Assembly: GCA_002347485.1 (NCBI GenBank)
Contig: DDXM01000034.1
Coordinates: 1 to 20,785, forward strand
Source of the DNA: Anaerolineaceae bacterium UBA2260
Lineage (GTDB): Bacteria > Chloroflexota > Anaerolineae > Anaerolineales > Anaerolineaceae
DNA length: 20,785 bases
Direction: 5' to 3'
Shown here: positions 1-6,739 of the stretch, piece after piece
How the letters are laid out: each line of letters opens with the position of its first letter
Position numbering within the stretch: the first letter of the stretch is position 1
Notes under the pieces: model-generated
What the model saw: only the letters and a program-made list of their open reading frames with translations
What the model was told of the DNA's origin: nothing
The model's database searches: none
Made by a program: the position numbers and the translations under genes

Positions 1-145
1 TAAGTGGGAAACTCGCCACAAGATTAGATCCCTGTGTTCCCGTAAGGGAGTAAGATCACAGGTAGACTACCTGTTTGATAGGCAGAGTGTGTAAGCGCAG
101 TAATGCGTTGAGCTAATCTGTACTAATGATCGAGGGCTTCTTACA
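1..145 (+). rRNA. rrl: 23S rRNA, 3' end (partial)
   Basis: This is the last part of the large-subunit rRNA; the gene starts outside the window. The conserved 3' segment is recognisable from GTGTAAGCGCAGTAATGCG followed by GTTGAGCTAATCTGTACTAA, which matches the universal end of domain VI. The exact 3' end is estimated from the E. coli pattern and could be off by about 10 bases. It is followed by a 76-base spacer and a 5S gene, the usual bacterial order, with no tRNA in the spacer. Confidence 0.95.
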
Positions 146-221
146 TGGTGCGGGGAACTCGGCACTCTTTGTAGGACTACATACTATTCGTAAGGTTGGT
201 ACCTTAACTTCGTGAATTAAG

Positions 222-343
222 TCTCTTGGTGACTGGAGCGACAGTGGTACACCCGGTAACATCCCGAACCCGGTCGTTAAGGCTGTCAGCGCCGATGGTA
301 CTTGGGGGGCGACCCCCTGGGAGAGTAGGTCGTTGCCAAGAGA
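222..343 (+). rRNA. rrf: 5S rRNA
   Basis: This is a complete 5S rRNA. The closing helix is visible as TCTCTTGG at 222-229 pairing with CCAAGAGA at 336-343, and the internal CCCGAAC and GGGAGAGTAGGTCG blocks are the usual conserved parts. The length is about 120 bases, as expected. It follows the 23S gene directly, and a T run comes right after the closing helix. The ends are inferred from the helix. Confidence 0.95.
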
Positions 344-381
344 CTTTTTTCTATTAACCGAAGTATTACAAAATTTTTTTT

Positions 382-405
382 ACCGGTCAGCTTGACCGGT
401 TTTTG
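382..405 (+). terminator. Rho-independent terminator of the rRNA operon
   Basis: The arms ACCGGTCA (382-389) and TGACCGGT (393-400) pair perfectly around a three-base loop, and five T follow. It lies 38 bases past the 5S gene, so it most likely ends the rRNA operon. The eight T just upstream (374-381) would let it act weakly on the other strand too. Confidence 0.9.
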
Positions 406-514
406 TTTATATACGTGAAGTTCTTTTGCTGGTCGGTAACCGCAGACGCTGTATTTTTTTTGCCCATTGAACCCTCACGACCGAAGGTGCTCTCGGACCG
501 ATACAGGCGTCTCA

Positions 515-822
515 GTGAACGACAACCCGCAGGTGAAACTGCTGCTCGGGGTGAAGCCCAGAGACCGCGCAGCTTTCCAGACGGAGGTGAAGACCCTGGT
601 TTCGCGCCTGAATGTTTCACTGATGCAGCCGGGGTTTCCGCGGAATTAATCTTTGACCCTGCTAACCCAGCCCGCGTTCAGATCACCAACCTGGATCTCA
701 AACCGGTAGCGATCAACGAGGCTAAGAGCCGACTGCGCGAACTGGATCGGCTTTACGAGGAACGTTTAATCAAGAGCGAGGAGTATCACGCCAGGCGCCA
801 TGAGATCATCAAGGGGTTGTGA
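515..822 (+). pseudogene. Small SHOCT-like protein gene with an apparent one-base frameshift
   Basis: Two reading frames together make one plausible protein. The first runs from a GTG at 515 to a stop at 647-649 and gives a normal-looking stretch (VNDNPQVKLLLGV, then KTLVSRLNVSLMQPG). The second, one base back, begins after the G run at 631-634 and ends at 822. Its last 30 residues (LRELDRLYEERLIKSEEY and on) resemble the SHOCT short C-terminal helix-hairpin. Adding one G to GGGG joins the frames into about 102 residues reading MQPGVSAELIFDP across the junction. The plus-strand frame upstream of the junction in the second phase is Arg/Pro-rich shadow. The ribosome-binding site is weak (AGG about 6 bases before the GTG), so the start is uncertain. 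The function is unknown; SHOCT segments are usually oligomerisation or membrane-associated add-ons. It could be a sequencing error, a true pseudogene or programmed slippage. Confidence 0.6.
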
Positions 823-910
823 AGGCAATGACTGCGTTAATCATTTGGTAAACAGGCACTTAATCAGTGGGGAGCGACGTCTCATCACTTACATCCAATC
901 ATTGTATAAA

Positions 911-959
911 AATAAAATTAAACCACGGCTGCCCAAATCCTGGACAGCCGTGGTTTTTA
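911..959 (-). terminator. Terminator of the BMP-type ABC importer operon
   Basis: The arms AACCACGGCTG (921-931) and CAGCCGTGGTT (945-955) form an 11-bp stem with a 13-base loop. On the minus strand the stem is followed by a T-rich tail (complement of 911-920), placing it about 50 bases past the last permease gene. T residues also follow on the plus strand, so it can stop transcription from both sides, including from the small SHOCT-like gene. Confidence 0.88.
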
Positions 960-969
960 TCACACAGGA

Positions 970-1011
970 CCAATCACTAATTACTAATCACCAATTTCTA
1001 ATTACTACTTT
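970..1011. repeat. Two degenerate 21-base tandem units
   Basis: The units begin CCAATCACTAATTACTA at 970 and CCAATTTCTAATTACTA at 991. They agree at about 16 of 21 positions, and the second overlaps the stop codon of the adjacent permease gene. The AT-rich repeat has no evident function; it may be simple sequence or a mobile-repeat remnant. Confidence 0.5.
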
Positions 1012-1951
1012 ACAACGTTCGCCGCTCGCGGTCGTAGTTCTGACCGAGGAAGGCCGGCACGCGCGACTTGCCGAACGTGAAGATCATCACGATGATGGTC
1101 GCGACGTACGGCAGCATGGTGAGCACCTGGTAGGGGATCACCGAGCTGACCACCTGGAAGCGGAACGAAAGCACTTCAACCGCGGCAAAGAAGAGCGAAC
1201 CGAAGAAGATCGGCAGCGGGCTCCACGCGCCGAAGAAGGTGAGCGCGATGGAGATCCAACCGCGGCCCTTGGTCATCAGGTCGGTAAAGGTGCCGGTGTA
1301 AACCATGGGCAGGTAAGCGCCGGCGAGTCCCATCAGCATGCCGCCGAGGATGGCGGTGATGTAGCGATTGGAAACCACGCTGATGCCCAGCGCGTCAGCC
1401 GCTTTGGGGTTTTCGCCCACCGAACGCAACCGCAGCCCCATGTTCGTCCGGTAAAGCGCATACCACAGACCCACTGATAAAAGGATCGAGAAGTACACCA
1501 GGATGTTCTGGTTAAAGAGAACTGGTCCAATGATCGGGATCTCGCTCAGCAGCGGGATGGGCAGGTCGGGCAGCGTGGGCACAAGCGGCGGGGTGAGGGT
1601 CACACCGATCACCAGCTTGGGCAGCAGCGAGGAAAGCCCGGTGCCGATGAAGAACAACGCCAGGCCGATCACGAACTGGTCCATCTTGAGCGTGGTGGTA
1701 AAGTATGCCAGGAGCAGCCCGAAAAAGCCGCCCGCTAGCATGGCTACCAGCGCCCCAATGAGGTTGCTTCCGGTCACGTAGCTTACCAAAAAGCCCACAG
1801 CGGCACCCACCAGCATGATGCCTTCCTGTGCGACATTAAAGACGCCGGTACGCCCGCTCAGCATGGTGCCCTGGCTAGCCAGCACGAACGGTACCATGGA
1901 TAAAAAGGTCAATTTCAAGAAGTCGGTTATGGTGCTTTCTAAACCGCTCAT
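1010..1951 (-). CDS. ABC transporter permease, BMP/nucleoside-type (second permease)
   Basis: This is an inner-membrane permease of the BPD_transp_2 family (as in RbsC, NupQ/YufQ). It has about eight hydrophobic segments over 313 residues and the cytoplasmic loop motif GENPKAADALGI, where the ATPase docks. An early FNVAQEGIML segment is typical of the nucleoside/BMP branch. It is the last gene of the four-gene importer operon and its start ATG overlaps the stop of the upstream permease by four bases (ATGA), suggesting coupled translation and 1:1 assembly. The likely substrate is a purine nucleoside or related small molecule, inferred from the family and not readable from this subunit. The terminator at 911-959 follows. 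Confidence 0.92.
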   Translation of the reverse strand: MSGLESTITDFLKLTFLSMVPFVLASQGTMLSGRTGVFNVAQEGIMLVGAAVGFLVSYVTGSNLIGALVAMLAGGFFGLLLAYFTTTLKMDQFVIGLALFFIGTGLSSLLPKLVIGVTLTPPLVPTLPDLPIPLLSEIPIIGPVLFNQNILVYFSILLSVGLWYALYRTNMGLRLRSVGENPKAADALGISVVSNRYITAILGGMLMGLAGAYLPMVYTGTFTDLMTKGRGWISIALTFFGAWSPLPIFFGSLFFAAVEVLSFRFQVVSSVIPYQVLTMLPYVATIIVMIFTFGKSRVPAFLGQNYDRERRTL

Positions 1952-2961
1952 TTCTGCCTCCTCTTGATGATGTCGGAGAGAAGTATGAAGATCAGGATCA
2001 AGGCTTCGGCAATCAGCACGATCTGCACCGGCACCATGATGGTGCGCTGCATCGCGCTTCCGCCAACCTCAAGGATAGCGATGAAGAACGCCACGAAAGG
2101 CACCGCCGAGTTCTTGCCGCGCGCCATCAGGCCGATGATCATACCGAGGGTCGCGAAGTTGGAATGCAGCCCTTCGATCAGGCGGTGGTGAACCCCTGCC
2201 ACCTCAATGGCGCCGGCCAGACCGGCCGCGGCAGCCCCGATGACCATGGAGAAGAGGAACATCTTGCGGATGTCGATGCCGTGCACCTTGGAGGCGCGTG
2301 GGTTCGCGCCGGTGACCACCAACTCATACCCCGCGGTGGTTTTGCTGGTAAAGTAGTACACCGCCGCCGCTACGATGATGGCGAGGATGATACCCGAGTG
2401 CAGAGGCGGGTTGCTCACCAGCATGGGCAGAAAGCCGCCTTGGCCGATCTGGATGGTGGTGGGATGCCCCGCAGCAGGATCGCGCCAGGGACCGGTCGCT
2501 ACGTAGTCGACCAGGGCGAAGGAAATAAAGTTCAACAGCACGGTGGAAAGGATCTCGTTGATATTGAACTGATAAAGCAGCCACGCGGAGATCAATCCCC
2601 AGAAAGCGCCCGCGAGCGTGCCCGCTACGATCACCAGCGGCAGAAGCACAGGCATGGGGAGGTCTTTGCCGATGATACCCATGGCGGCAGCGCCGATGGC
2701 GCCGACCAGCAGTTGACCTTCAGCGCCGATATTGAACTTACCGGAAGATAGTGGAACCGTGAACGCGAGCGCGGTCAAGGTCAGGGGGATCCATTTGAGC
2801 AGTGTCTGGATGAACCCGTTGGGCGTGCGGAAAGAAGTGAACAGGATCGTTTCGTATGCCTTTAGCGGGTTGAATTTTAATGCCCACAACAGGATTCCAA
2901 CGATAAGGAACGCCGCGAGCACGGAGACCAGGTAAGGAAAGCTCTTTTTTAATTGTGTCAT
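1948..2961 (-). CDS. ABC transporter permease, BMP/nucleoside-type (first permease)
   Basis: This is the partner permease of the importer, 337 residues, BPD_transp_2 family (NupP/YufP-like). It has an N-terminal hydrophobic segment, then KFNIGAEGQLLVGAIGAAAM and a docking loop VTGANPRASKVHGIDI like that of its partner. It probably forms a heterodimeric membrane channel with the product of 1010-1951. The start is supported by GGAGAG about ten bases upstream on the minus strand. It lies 18 bases after the ATPase gene and overlaps the next permease by four bases, so the three are almost surely co-transcribed. Substrate specificity lies mainly in the receptor (4634-5656). Confidence 0.92.
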   Translation of the reverse strand: MTQLKKSFPYLVSVLAAFLIVGILLWALKFNPLKAYETILFTSFRTPNGFIQTLLKWIPLTLTALAFTVPLSSGKFNIGAEGQLLVGAIGAAAMGIIGKDLPMPVLLPLVIVAGTLAGAFWGLISAWLLYQFNINEILSTVLLNFISFALVDYVATGPWRDPAAGHPTTIQIGQGGFLPMLVSNPPLHSGIILAIIVAAAVYYFTSKTTAGYELVVTGANPRASKVHGIDIRKMFLFSMVIGAAAAGLAGAIEVAGVHHRLIEGLHSNFATLGMIIGLMARGKNSAVPFVAFFIAILEVGGSAMQRTIMVPVQIVLIAEALILIFILLSDIIKRRQK

Positions 2962-2979
2962 TGTCTTGTCTCTCCTCGA

Positions 2980-4527
2980 TTATTTGCTTTCCAGCTCGTA
3001 ACCGCTCATCAGGCGGCCGATCTCGTATTTCTCGAATTTCTCCTTGGGGAGGATGCCAACAACCTTGCCGCGGTACATCACTGCGATGCGGTCGCAGATG
3101 AGCAGGAGTTCATCCAGGTCTTCCGATAGCAACAGCGCGCTCGCGCCTATGGCGGCGTGCTGGAGCAGTTTCTGGTAAACAAAGTCCATGGATGGGATGT
3201 CCAGTCCGCGGGTGGGGTTGTGGGCAACCATCAACGTGGAGGGCTGTGAGAACGCCCGCGCGATCATCACGCGCTGGATGTTCCCGCCTGAAAGGTTTCC
3301 GCCAATCTCGCCGGGCCCGGTGGTTTTGATGTTGTACTCGGTAATCATCTTCCTTGAACTCTCGTTCACGTTCTTCCAGTTGATGATGCCTTTGCGGCTG
3401 TACGGTTCAAGGTTGTGGTATCCAAGGATGAGGTTGTGCGCCACGCTGGCTTTATTCAGGAATCCGTCAGCCAGCCGGTCTTCAGGGATGTACACAAAGC
3501 CCTGGGCGATGCGTTCCTTGGTCGATAAACTGGTGATGTCTCTTTCATTGAAAATTAGTTTGCCTGCGCTTACCGGTTGGATTCCCATCACCACTTCCGC
3601 CAGTTCGCGCTGCCCGTTGCCGGCCACCCCTGCCACGCCCAGGATTTCCCCGGCGTTGATGGTAAGGGAGATATCGGTCAGCTCCTGGATCTTTTGCTGA
3701 TTGACCTTTGACACACCTTCAAGCCTGAGGGTTTCCTTTTTGGTGATGGCGCTGCCCGATTTATCACGGTCGGTGAACATGATGCTCTTGTCAAGATCCA
3801 TGTTGTCGCCGACCATGGCGCGCACCAGCATTTCATCACTGGCGTCTTTACGGGTGAGGCTGATCACATTCTTGCCTTCGCGCAGCACGGTGATGCGGTC
3901 GCAGATACTGAGCACTTCACGCAATTTGTGCGTGATAAAAACAATGCTCAACCCTTCCTTGACCATGATCTTCAAGGTTTCGAATAATGAGTCGACTTCC
4001 TGCGGGATCAAGTTGGTTGTGGGTTCGTCGAGAATGAGGATGTGTACCCCACGGTACAGGGCTTTCAGGATCTCAACTTTCTGGCGCGTACCCATGGGCA
4101 GGGTCTCCACGCGGTCAGAAAGGTTTATATCAAGTCCAAAACGTTCACAAAGCTGCTTGATCTTGGCTGCTTCAGCAGTGTAATTTGAGGTTAACGGTTG
4201 CGAGACCTTTGAACCTAAGATAATGTTTTCCAGTACCGTGTAGTTATTGATTTGCAGAAAATGCTGGTGCACCATGCCGATCCCGTGATTGAGGGCATCC
4301 CTTGGAGAAAGGATCGTCACGGCCTGGTCTTTGAGCACGATGCTGCCGGAATCCGCTTTGTAAAGGCCGTAAAGAATGTTCATCAGCGTTGTTTTACCAG
4401 CGCCGTTTCCCCCCAATAAACCAAGGATTTCTTTTGGTTTCAGTTCAAAATTGACTTCGTCTAAGGCAACCACCTTATCGAAGGATTTGCAGACCTGATG
4501 CATGGTTAGAATATTGTCTTGTTCCAT
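2980..4527 (-). CDS. ABC transporter ATPase with two nucleotide-binding domains
   Basis: This 515-residue protein powers the importer from the cytoplasmic side and belongs to the double-ATPase class of sugar/nucleoside importers (RbsA, NupO/YufO). The first domain has Walker A GGNGAGKTT (residues 39-47), signature LPMGTRQKVE and Walker B ILILDEP. The second has LSGGNIQRV and a degenerate Walker A (GVAGVAGNGQREL) lacking the Lys-Ser/Thr pair. This degeneracy is usual for the family and suggests that only one site hydrolyses ATP well. The start follows AGGATGG on the minus strand. A hairpin with a T run (4554-4600) separates it from the receptor gene, which probably lowers its expression relative to the receptor. 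Confidence 0.94.
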   Translation of the reverse strand: MEQDNILTMHQVCKSFDKVVALDEVNFELKPKEILGLLGGNGAGKTTLMNILYGLYKADSGSIVLKDQAVTILSPRDALNHGIGMVHQHFLQINNYTVLENIILGSKVSQPLTSNYTAEAAKIKQLCERFGLDINLSDRVETLPMGTRQKVEILKALYRGVHILILDEPTTNLIPQEVDSLFETLKIMVKEGLSIVFITHKLREVLSICDRITVLREGKNVISLTRKDASDEMLVRAMVGDNMDLDKSIMFTDRDKSGSAITKKETLRLEGVSKVNQQKIQELTDISLTINAGEILGVAGVAGNGQRELAEVVMGIQPVSAGKLIFNERDITSLSTKERIAQGFVYIPEDRLADGFLNKASVAHNLILGYHNLEPYSRKGIINWKNVNESSRKMITEYNIKTTGPGEIGGNLSGGNIQRVMIARAFSQPSTLMVAHNPTRGLDIPSMDFVYQKLLQHAAIGASALLLSEDLDELLLICDRIAVMYRGKVVGILPKEKFEKYEIGRLMSGYELESK

Positions 4528-4553
4528 TGGTCCATCCTGTCATTGACAATTTT

Positions 4554-4600
4554 GAAAAATCCGGGGGGAGCTCAGGAATACAATTTCTGCCCCACCCCGG
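4554..4600 (-). terminator. Attenuator hairpin between receptor and ATPase genes
   Basis: Read on the minus strand, CCGGGG and CCCCGG form the outer stem, CAG/CTG the inner stem, and ATTTTT follows. It sits in the 106-base gap after the receptor stop codon. Because the transporter genes continue downstream without an obvious new promoter, it is best read as a partial terminator that makes the receptor more abundant than the membrane parts, as in many ABC operons. Confidence 0.75.
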
Positions 4601-4633
4601 AAGTCTCATTAATCAATCTTAAATCTTCGTGCC

Positions 4634-5656
4634 TTACTTGGCGGAGGTCACCTCAGAGGAATCCTTGACGACAACAATCTCGCCGGAGATAACCTTCTGA
4701 GTGATCTCTTCCACCTGGGCTGCTACTTCGGCTGATACGTTCTGTAATGGTAGCTGCAGCTTGACGCCGGTGTCGAAGCCTAACGGATAATAACCACCGG
4801 TCTCGCCACCTTGGATCTTGGTGATGATCTGCACCAGCGGATCGGAGAAGTCATACAGCAGGGCGGTGATGTAATTGTCTGGGCCAAAGCTGGTCTTGTC
4901 AGAGTACTTGGCGGTGATGAGGATCTTCTTGTCGGTAGTGGACTTGGCGGCTTCGAACACGCCCACCATGCCCAGGTTCACGGAACCCATGATCACGTCA
5001 ACGCCATCAGCGATGAGGGCGTCAGCCAGCTGGCGGGTCTTGGCGGGGTCGTTAAAGTCCGCGGTCCACACCGGAATAAGCTCCACATCCACGCCCAGGT
5101 CTGCGATGGCCTGCTGGATCGCGTGCACTTCCTGGTAGGAGAAGGGCAACGCCTGTCCACCCAGGTAGGCGATCTTGCCGGTCTGGGTCGCCAAAGCGGC
5201 GGCAGCGCCGATACCGTAGAAACCGATATTAAAGTTGCGGTCGATAAACCATAGGTTAGCGGGCGCGTCGGTTACCGGTGCGTCGCCTTCAGCGATGAAA
5301 ACGACATCCGGGAAGGCCTTGGCGAGCTCAACGGTCTGGGTGATGAACTGACCGCCGTGGGTCCAGATGATGTTGTAGCCGGCGTCGATGTATTCGCGCA
5401 TCACGCGATCCACATCGGGTACCGCAACGCTCTCGGAGTACACGGCTTCTATGCCCAATGCTTTCTGGGCTTCGGTCATACCGACATACGCCAGGGTGTT
5501 GTAGTCATTATCAGTAATGACACCCGGGAAGATGGCGGCAAGCTTGTAAACCTTGGCAGTTTCAGCGGTTGGCTCGGCGGCAGGTGTGGCACAGGCAGCC
5601 AGCAGCATGGACAGCACAAGGATTACCGAGGTGATCAACAGCACTTTCTTTTTCAT
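4634..5656 (-). CDS. BMP-family substrate-binding lipoprotein
   Basis: This is the surface-anchored receptor of the importer. The signal peptide MKKKVLLITSV leads to a lipobox LLAAC with the lipidated Cys at residue 22, then a Thr/Pro/Ala linker. The body fits the BMP (PnrA-like) fold: AAIFPGVITDNDYNTLAY at the N-lobe, WTHGGQF, and WTADFNDPAKTRQLADAL followed by DGVDVIMGS. PnrA-type receptors bind purine nucleosides, but the usual DxSFN motif is changed to DNDYN here, so the ligand should not be assumed. I chose the ATG at 5656 over an in-frame start 19 codons upstream because AAAGGAGAGAG lies just before it and the signal peptide then begins correctly. The product has 340 residues. First gene of the operon. 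Confidence 0.93.
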   Translation of the reverse strand: MKKKVLLITSVILVLSMLLAACATPAAEPTAETAKVYKLAAIFPGVITDNDYNTLAYVGMTEAQKALGIEAVYSESVAVPDVDRVMREYIDAGYNIIWTHGGQFITQTVELAKAFPDVVFIAEGDAPVTDAPANLWFIDRNFNIGFYGIGAAAALATQTGKIAYLGGQALPFSYQEVHAIQQAIADLGVDVELIPVWTADFNDPAKTRQLADALIADGVDVIMGSVNLGMVGVFEAAKSTTDKKILITAKYSDKTSFGPDNYITALLYDFSDPLVQIITKIQGGETGGYYPLGFDTGVKLQLPLQNVSAEVAAQVEEITQKVISGEIVVVKDSSEVTSAK

Positions 5657-5714
5657 TTCTCTCTCCTTTGTAAAATTAGATACAGAGGAATTGTCCTCCA
5701 AATCTTGCAGCATG

Positions 5715-5742
5715 ATTGTAAACGGATAAATCAGATTTTCAA
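5715..5742 (-). promoter_or_regulatory. Candidate promoter of the ABC importer operon
   Basis: On the minus strand, TTGAAA (5737-5742) is followed after 16 bases by TACAAT (5715-5720), each one mismatch from the sigma-70 consensus. It would give a leader of about 50 bases before the receptor gene. An inverted repeat GAGGA-N4-TCCTC (5685-5698) lies in that leader. Confidence 0.55.
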
Positions 5743-5790
5743 ATATTAATTGTGTAAAATTTTTGATGACATTCTGTCCAATTTTTCGAG

Positions 5791-5804
5791 TATTGCGTGC
5801 AATA
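5791..5804. promoter_or_regulatory. Palindrome TATTGC-GT-GCAATA, candidate operator
   Basis: A perfect six-base inverted repeat lies upstream of the divergent importer and rpsU promoters, about 50 bases before the importer -35. Its position suits a regulator of the importer, but I know no protein assigned to this sequence. Confidence 0.4.
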
Positions 5805-5849
5805 TCGGTAGATCAGGTCAAAATCACCCCAGCACTCCGATAATAAACC

Positions 5850-5904
5850 TTTGGATTGACACATTTGGATTGACACCATTGGATGACACCTTTGGATTGA
5901 CACC
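5850..5904 (+). repeat. Four tandem copies of a 13-14-base unit containing TTGACA
   Basis: The unit TTTGGATTGACACC occurs at 5850, 5864 and 5891, with a shortened copy ATTGGATGACACC at 5878. Three copies contain a perfect -35 hexamer (5856, 5870, 5897) and the short copy has ATGACA. The last copy supplies the -35 of the rpsU promoter. The period of about 14 bases is not one helix turn, so the copies face different sides of the DNA. Confidence 0.9.
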
Positions 5905-5926
5905 TGGATGGCAAACCAGTTATAAT
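5897..5926 (+). promoter_or_regulatory. Promoter of rpsU-infA
   Basis: Perfect TTGACA (5897-5902) and perfect TATAAT (5921-5926) are separated by 18 bases. Transcription should begin near 5933, giving a leader of about 160 bases before rpsU. This is the best-matching promoter in the window, as expected for a ribosomal protein gene. Confidence 0.88.
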
Positions 5927-6018
5927 AGGGTTTGCAGCAGTTCCGCGCAACAACCGGGAACACTACCAGTGCAGAGAGGTGATACGCCAAAAGTATTGGT
6001 CCGCCCAAATTAGAATTA

Positions 6019-6072
6019 CCAGGGTAAAGTGTCGGTTGCGCGGTTGACTGCAGCCGATTTTATTTTCCCTGG
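6019..6072 (+). promoter_or_regulatory. Structured leader of rpsU
   Basis: Two nested stems are visible: CCAGGG (6019-6024) with CCCTGG (6067-6072), and inside it CGGTTG (6033-6038) with CAGCCG (6051-6056). The structure ends just before the Shine-Dalgarno sequence GGAGGTGA (6078-6085). Such a stem next to the ribosome-binding site suggests feedback control by a ribosomal protein, perhaps bS21. This is inference; I cannot match it to a named RNA family. Confidence 0.55.
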
Positions 6073-6091
6073 CGAAGGGAGGTGAGACACA

Positions 6092-6292
6092 ATGGCTTCA
6101 GTAGTATTAAGACCGAACGAATCGCAGGATTCACTGCTCAAGCGCTTTCGCAAGAAGGTAGTGAAGAGCGGCGTATTGAGCACCATCCGCCGCAAGCGCT
6201 GGTTTGTTTCGAAGAGTGAACTTCGCCGTGTGGAGAAGAAGAAGGCCATTCGCCGCATTAAACGCCGCCAGTATACCAGGACGGGCGAATAA
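6092..6292 (+). CDS. rpsU: 30S ribosomal protein bS21
   Basis: This small basic protein of 66 residues binds the 30S platform near the anti-Shine-Dalgarno end of 16S rRNA and helps start translation. The family pattern is clear: NESQDSLLKRFRKKV, then SGVLSTIRRKRWF and the Arg/Lys-rich tail AIRRIKRRQ. Its length is usual. The start is fixed by a very strong ribosome-binding site, GGAGGTGA, six bases before the ATG. It is the first gene of a two-gene unit with infA, 45 bases apart, driven by the promoter at 5897-5926 and a folded leader. A small stem AGCC/GGCT (6311-6323) sits just before the infA ribosome-binding site. Confidence 0.96.
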   Translation: MASVVLRPNESQDSLLKRFRKKVVKSGVLSTIRRKRWFVSKSELRRVEKKKAIRRIKRRQYTRTGE

Positions 6293-6337
6293 TCCGGCAA
6301 ATGGCGCTACAGCCCAAGCGGCTGGATTGGAGGCAAA

Positions 6338-6592
6338 ATGGCCAAAGAAGAAGATAAGATACAAGTGGAAGGCGAGATCATCGAAGCCCTCCCTGGAACC
6401 ATGTTCCGCGTGAGGCTCGAGAATGGCCATGAAGTGCTCGCTTATCTTTCCGGACGGATGAGGCGGTATTACATCCGCATTCTTCTGGGTGACCACGTGA
6501 AGGTGGAAATGAGCCCGTACGATCTGACACGCGGGCGTATCGTTTATCGCCAAAAGAAGAACGAACCGATGATGGACGAGCCGACAAGATAA
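6338..6592 (+). CDS. infA: Translation initiation factor IF-1
   Basis: IF-1 binds the 30S A site during initiation. The protein is a single OB-fold S1-like domain, with EGEIIEALPGTMFRVRLENG, then YYIRILLGDHVKVE and SPYDLTRGRIVYR, all family hallmarks. It has 84 residues, about 12 more than the usual 72, owing to a short charged tail (KNEPMMDEPTR). The start follows GGAGG (6329-6333). Its partner here is rpsU, not the secY/rpmJ-rpsM cluster where the main infA copy usually sits, so it may be a second copy or a lineage-specific relocation. A terminator follows nine bases after the stop. Confidence 0.96.
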   Translation: MAKEEDKIQVEGEIIEALPGTMFRVRLENGHEVLAYLSGRMRRYYIRILLGDHVKVEMSPYDLTRGRIVYRQKKNEPMMDEPTR

Positions 6593-6600
6593 CAGAAATC

Positions 6601-6632
6601 AATCCCGATCTTATAAAAAGATTGGGATTTTT
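6601..6632 (+). terminator. Terminator of rpsU-infA
   Basis: AATCCCGATCTT (6601-6612) pairs with AAGATTGGGATT (6618-6629) with one G-T pair, and T residues follow. It ends the rpsU-infA unit directly after infA. Confidence 0.88.
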
Positions 6633-6652
6633 AATTCCTCCTCGTGACACAA

Positions 6653-6682
6653 AAAAGCCAGGCAACCCTTTGCCTGGCTTTT
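6653..6682. terminator. Bidirectional terminator between infA and the flavoprotein gene
   Basis: The stem AAAAGCCAGGCAA (6653-6665) with TTGCCTGGCTTTT (6670-6682) is perfect over 13 bases with a four-base loop. Runs of T follow on both strands, so it backs up the rpsU-infA terminator and ends the convergent flavoprotein transcript. Confidence 0.9.
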
Positions 6683-6739
6683 ACTGTCAGGTCACTTCGA
6701 TGAGATTTTGATGATGACCTGAGTACAACCGGTTGATAC

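Noticed and set aside
387..620. Minus-strand open frame over the SHOCT-like gene
   Set aside because: It overlaps the rRNA terminator, is Ser/Arg/Pro-rich and has no ribosome-binding site.
800..1477. 225-codon plus-strand open frame over the second permease and its terminator
   Set aside because: It is rich in Arg, His and Glu, runs through the terminator hairpin and lies antisense to a clear permease; it is a shadow frame.
5850..5904. Tandem repeats as a possible CRISPR array
   Set aside because: The units are 13-14 bases and directly adjacent, with no spacers and no cas genes nearby.
5739..6013. Overlapping open frames on both strands between the importer and rpsU
   Set aside because: They run through the -35 repeat array and the rpsU promoter, have no ribosome-binding site and no protein-like pattern.
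6131..6553. 140-codon minus-strand open frame over rpsU and infA
   Set aside because: It is antisense to two well-identified translation genes.
6687..6722. Inverted repeat TCAGGTCA ... TGACCTGA
   Set aside because: The arms are perfect but 20 bases apart, with no T run, directly after two good terminators; too little to assign a role.
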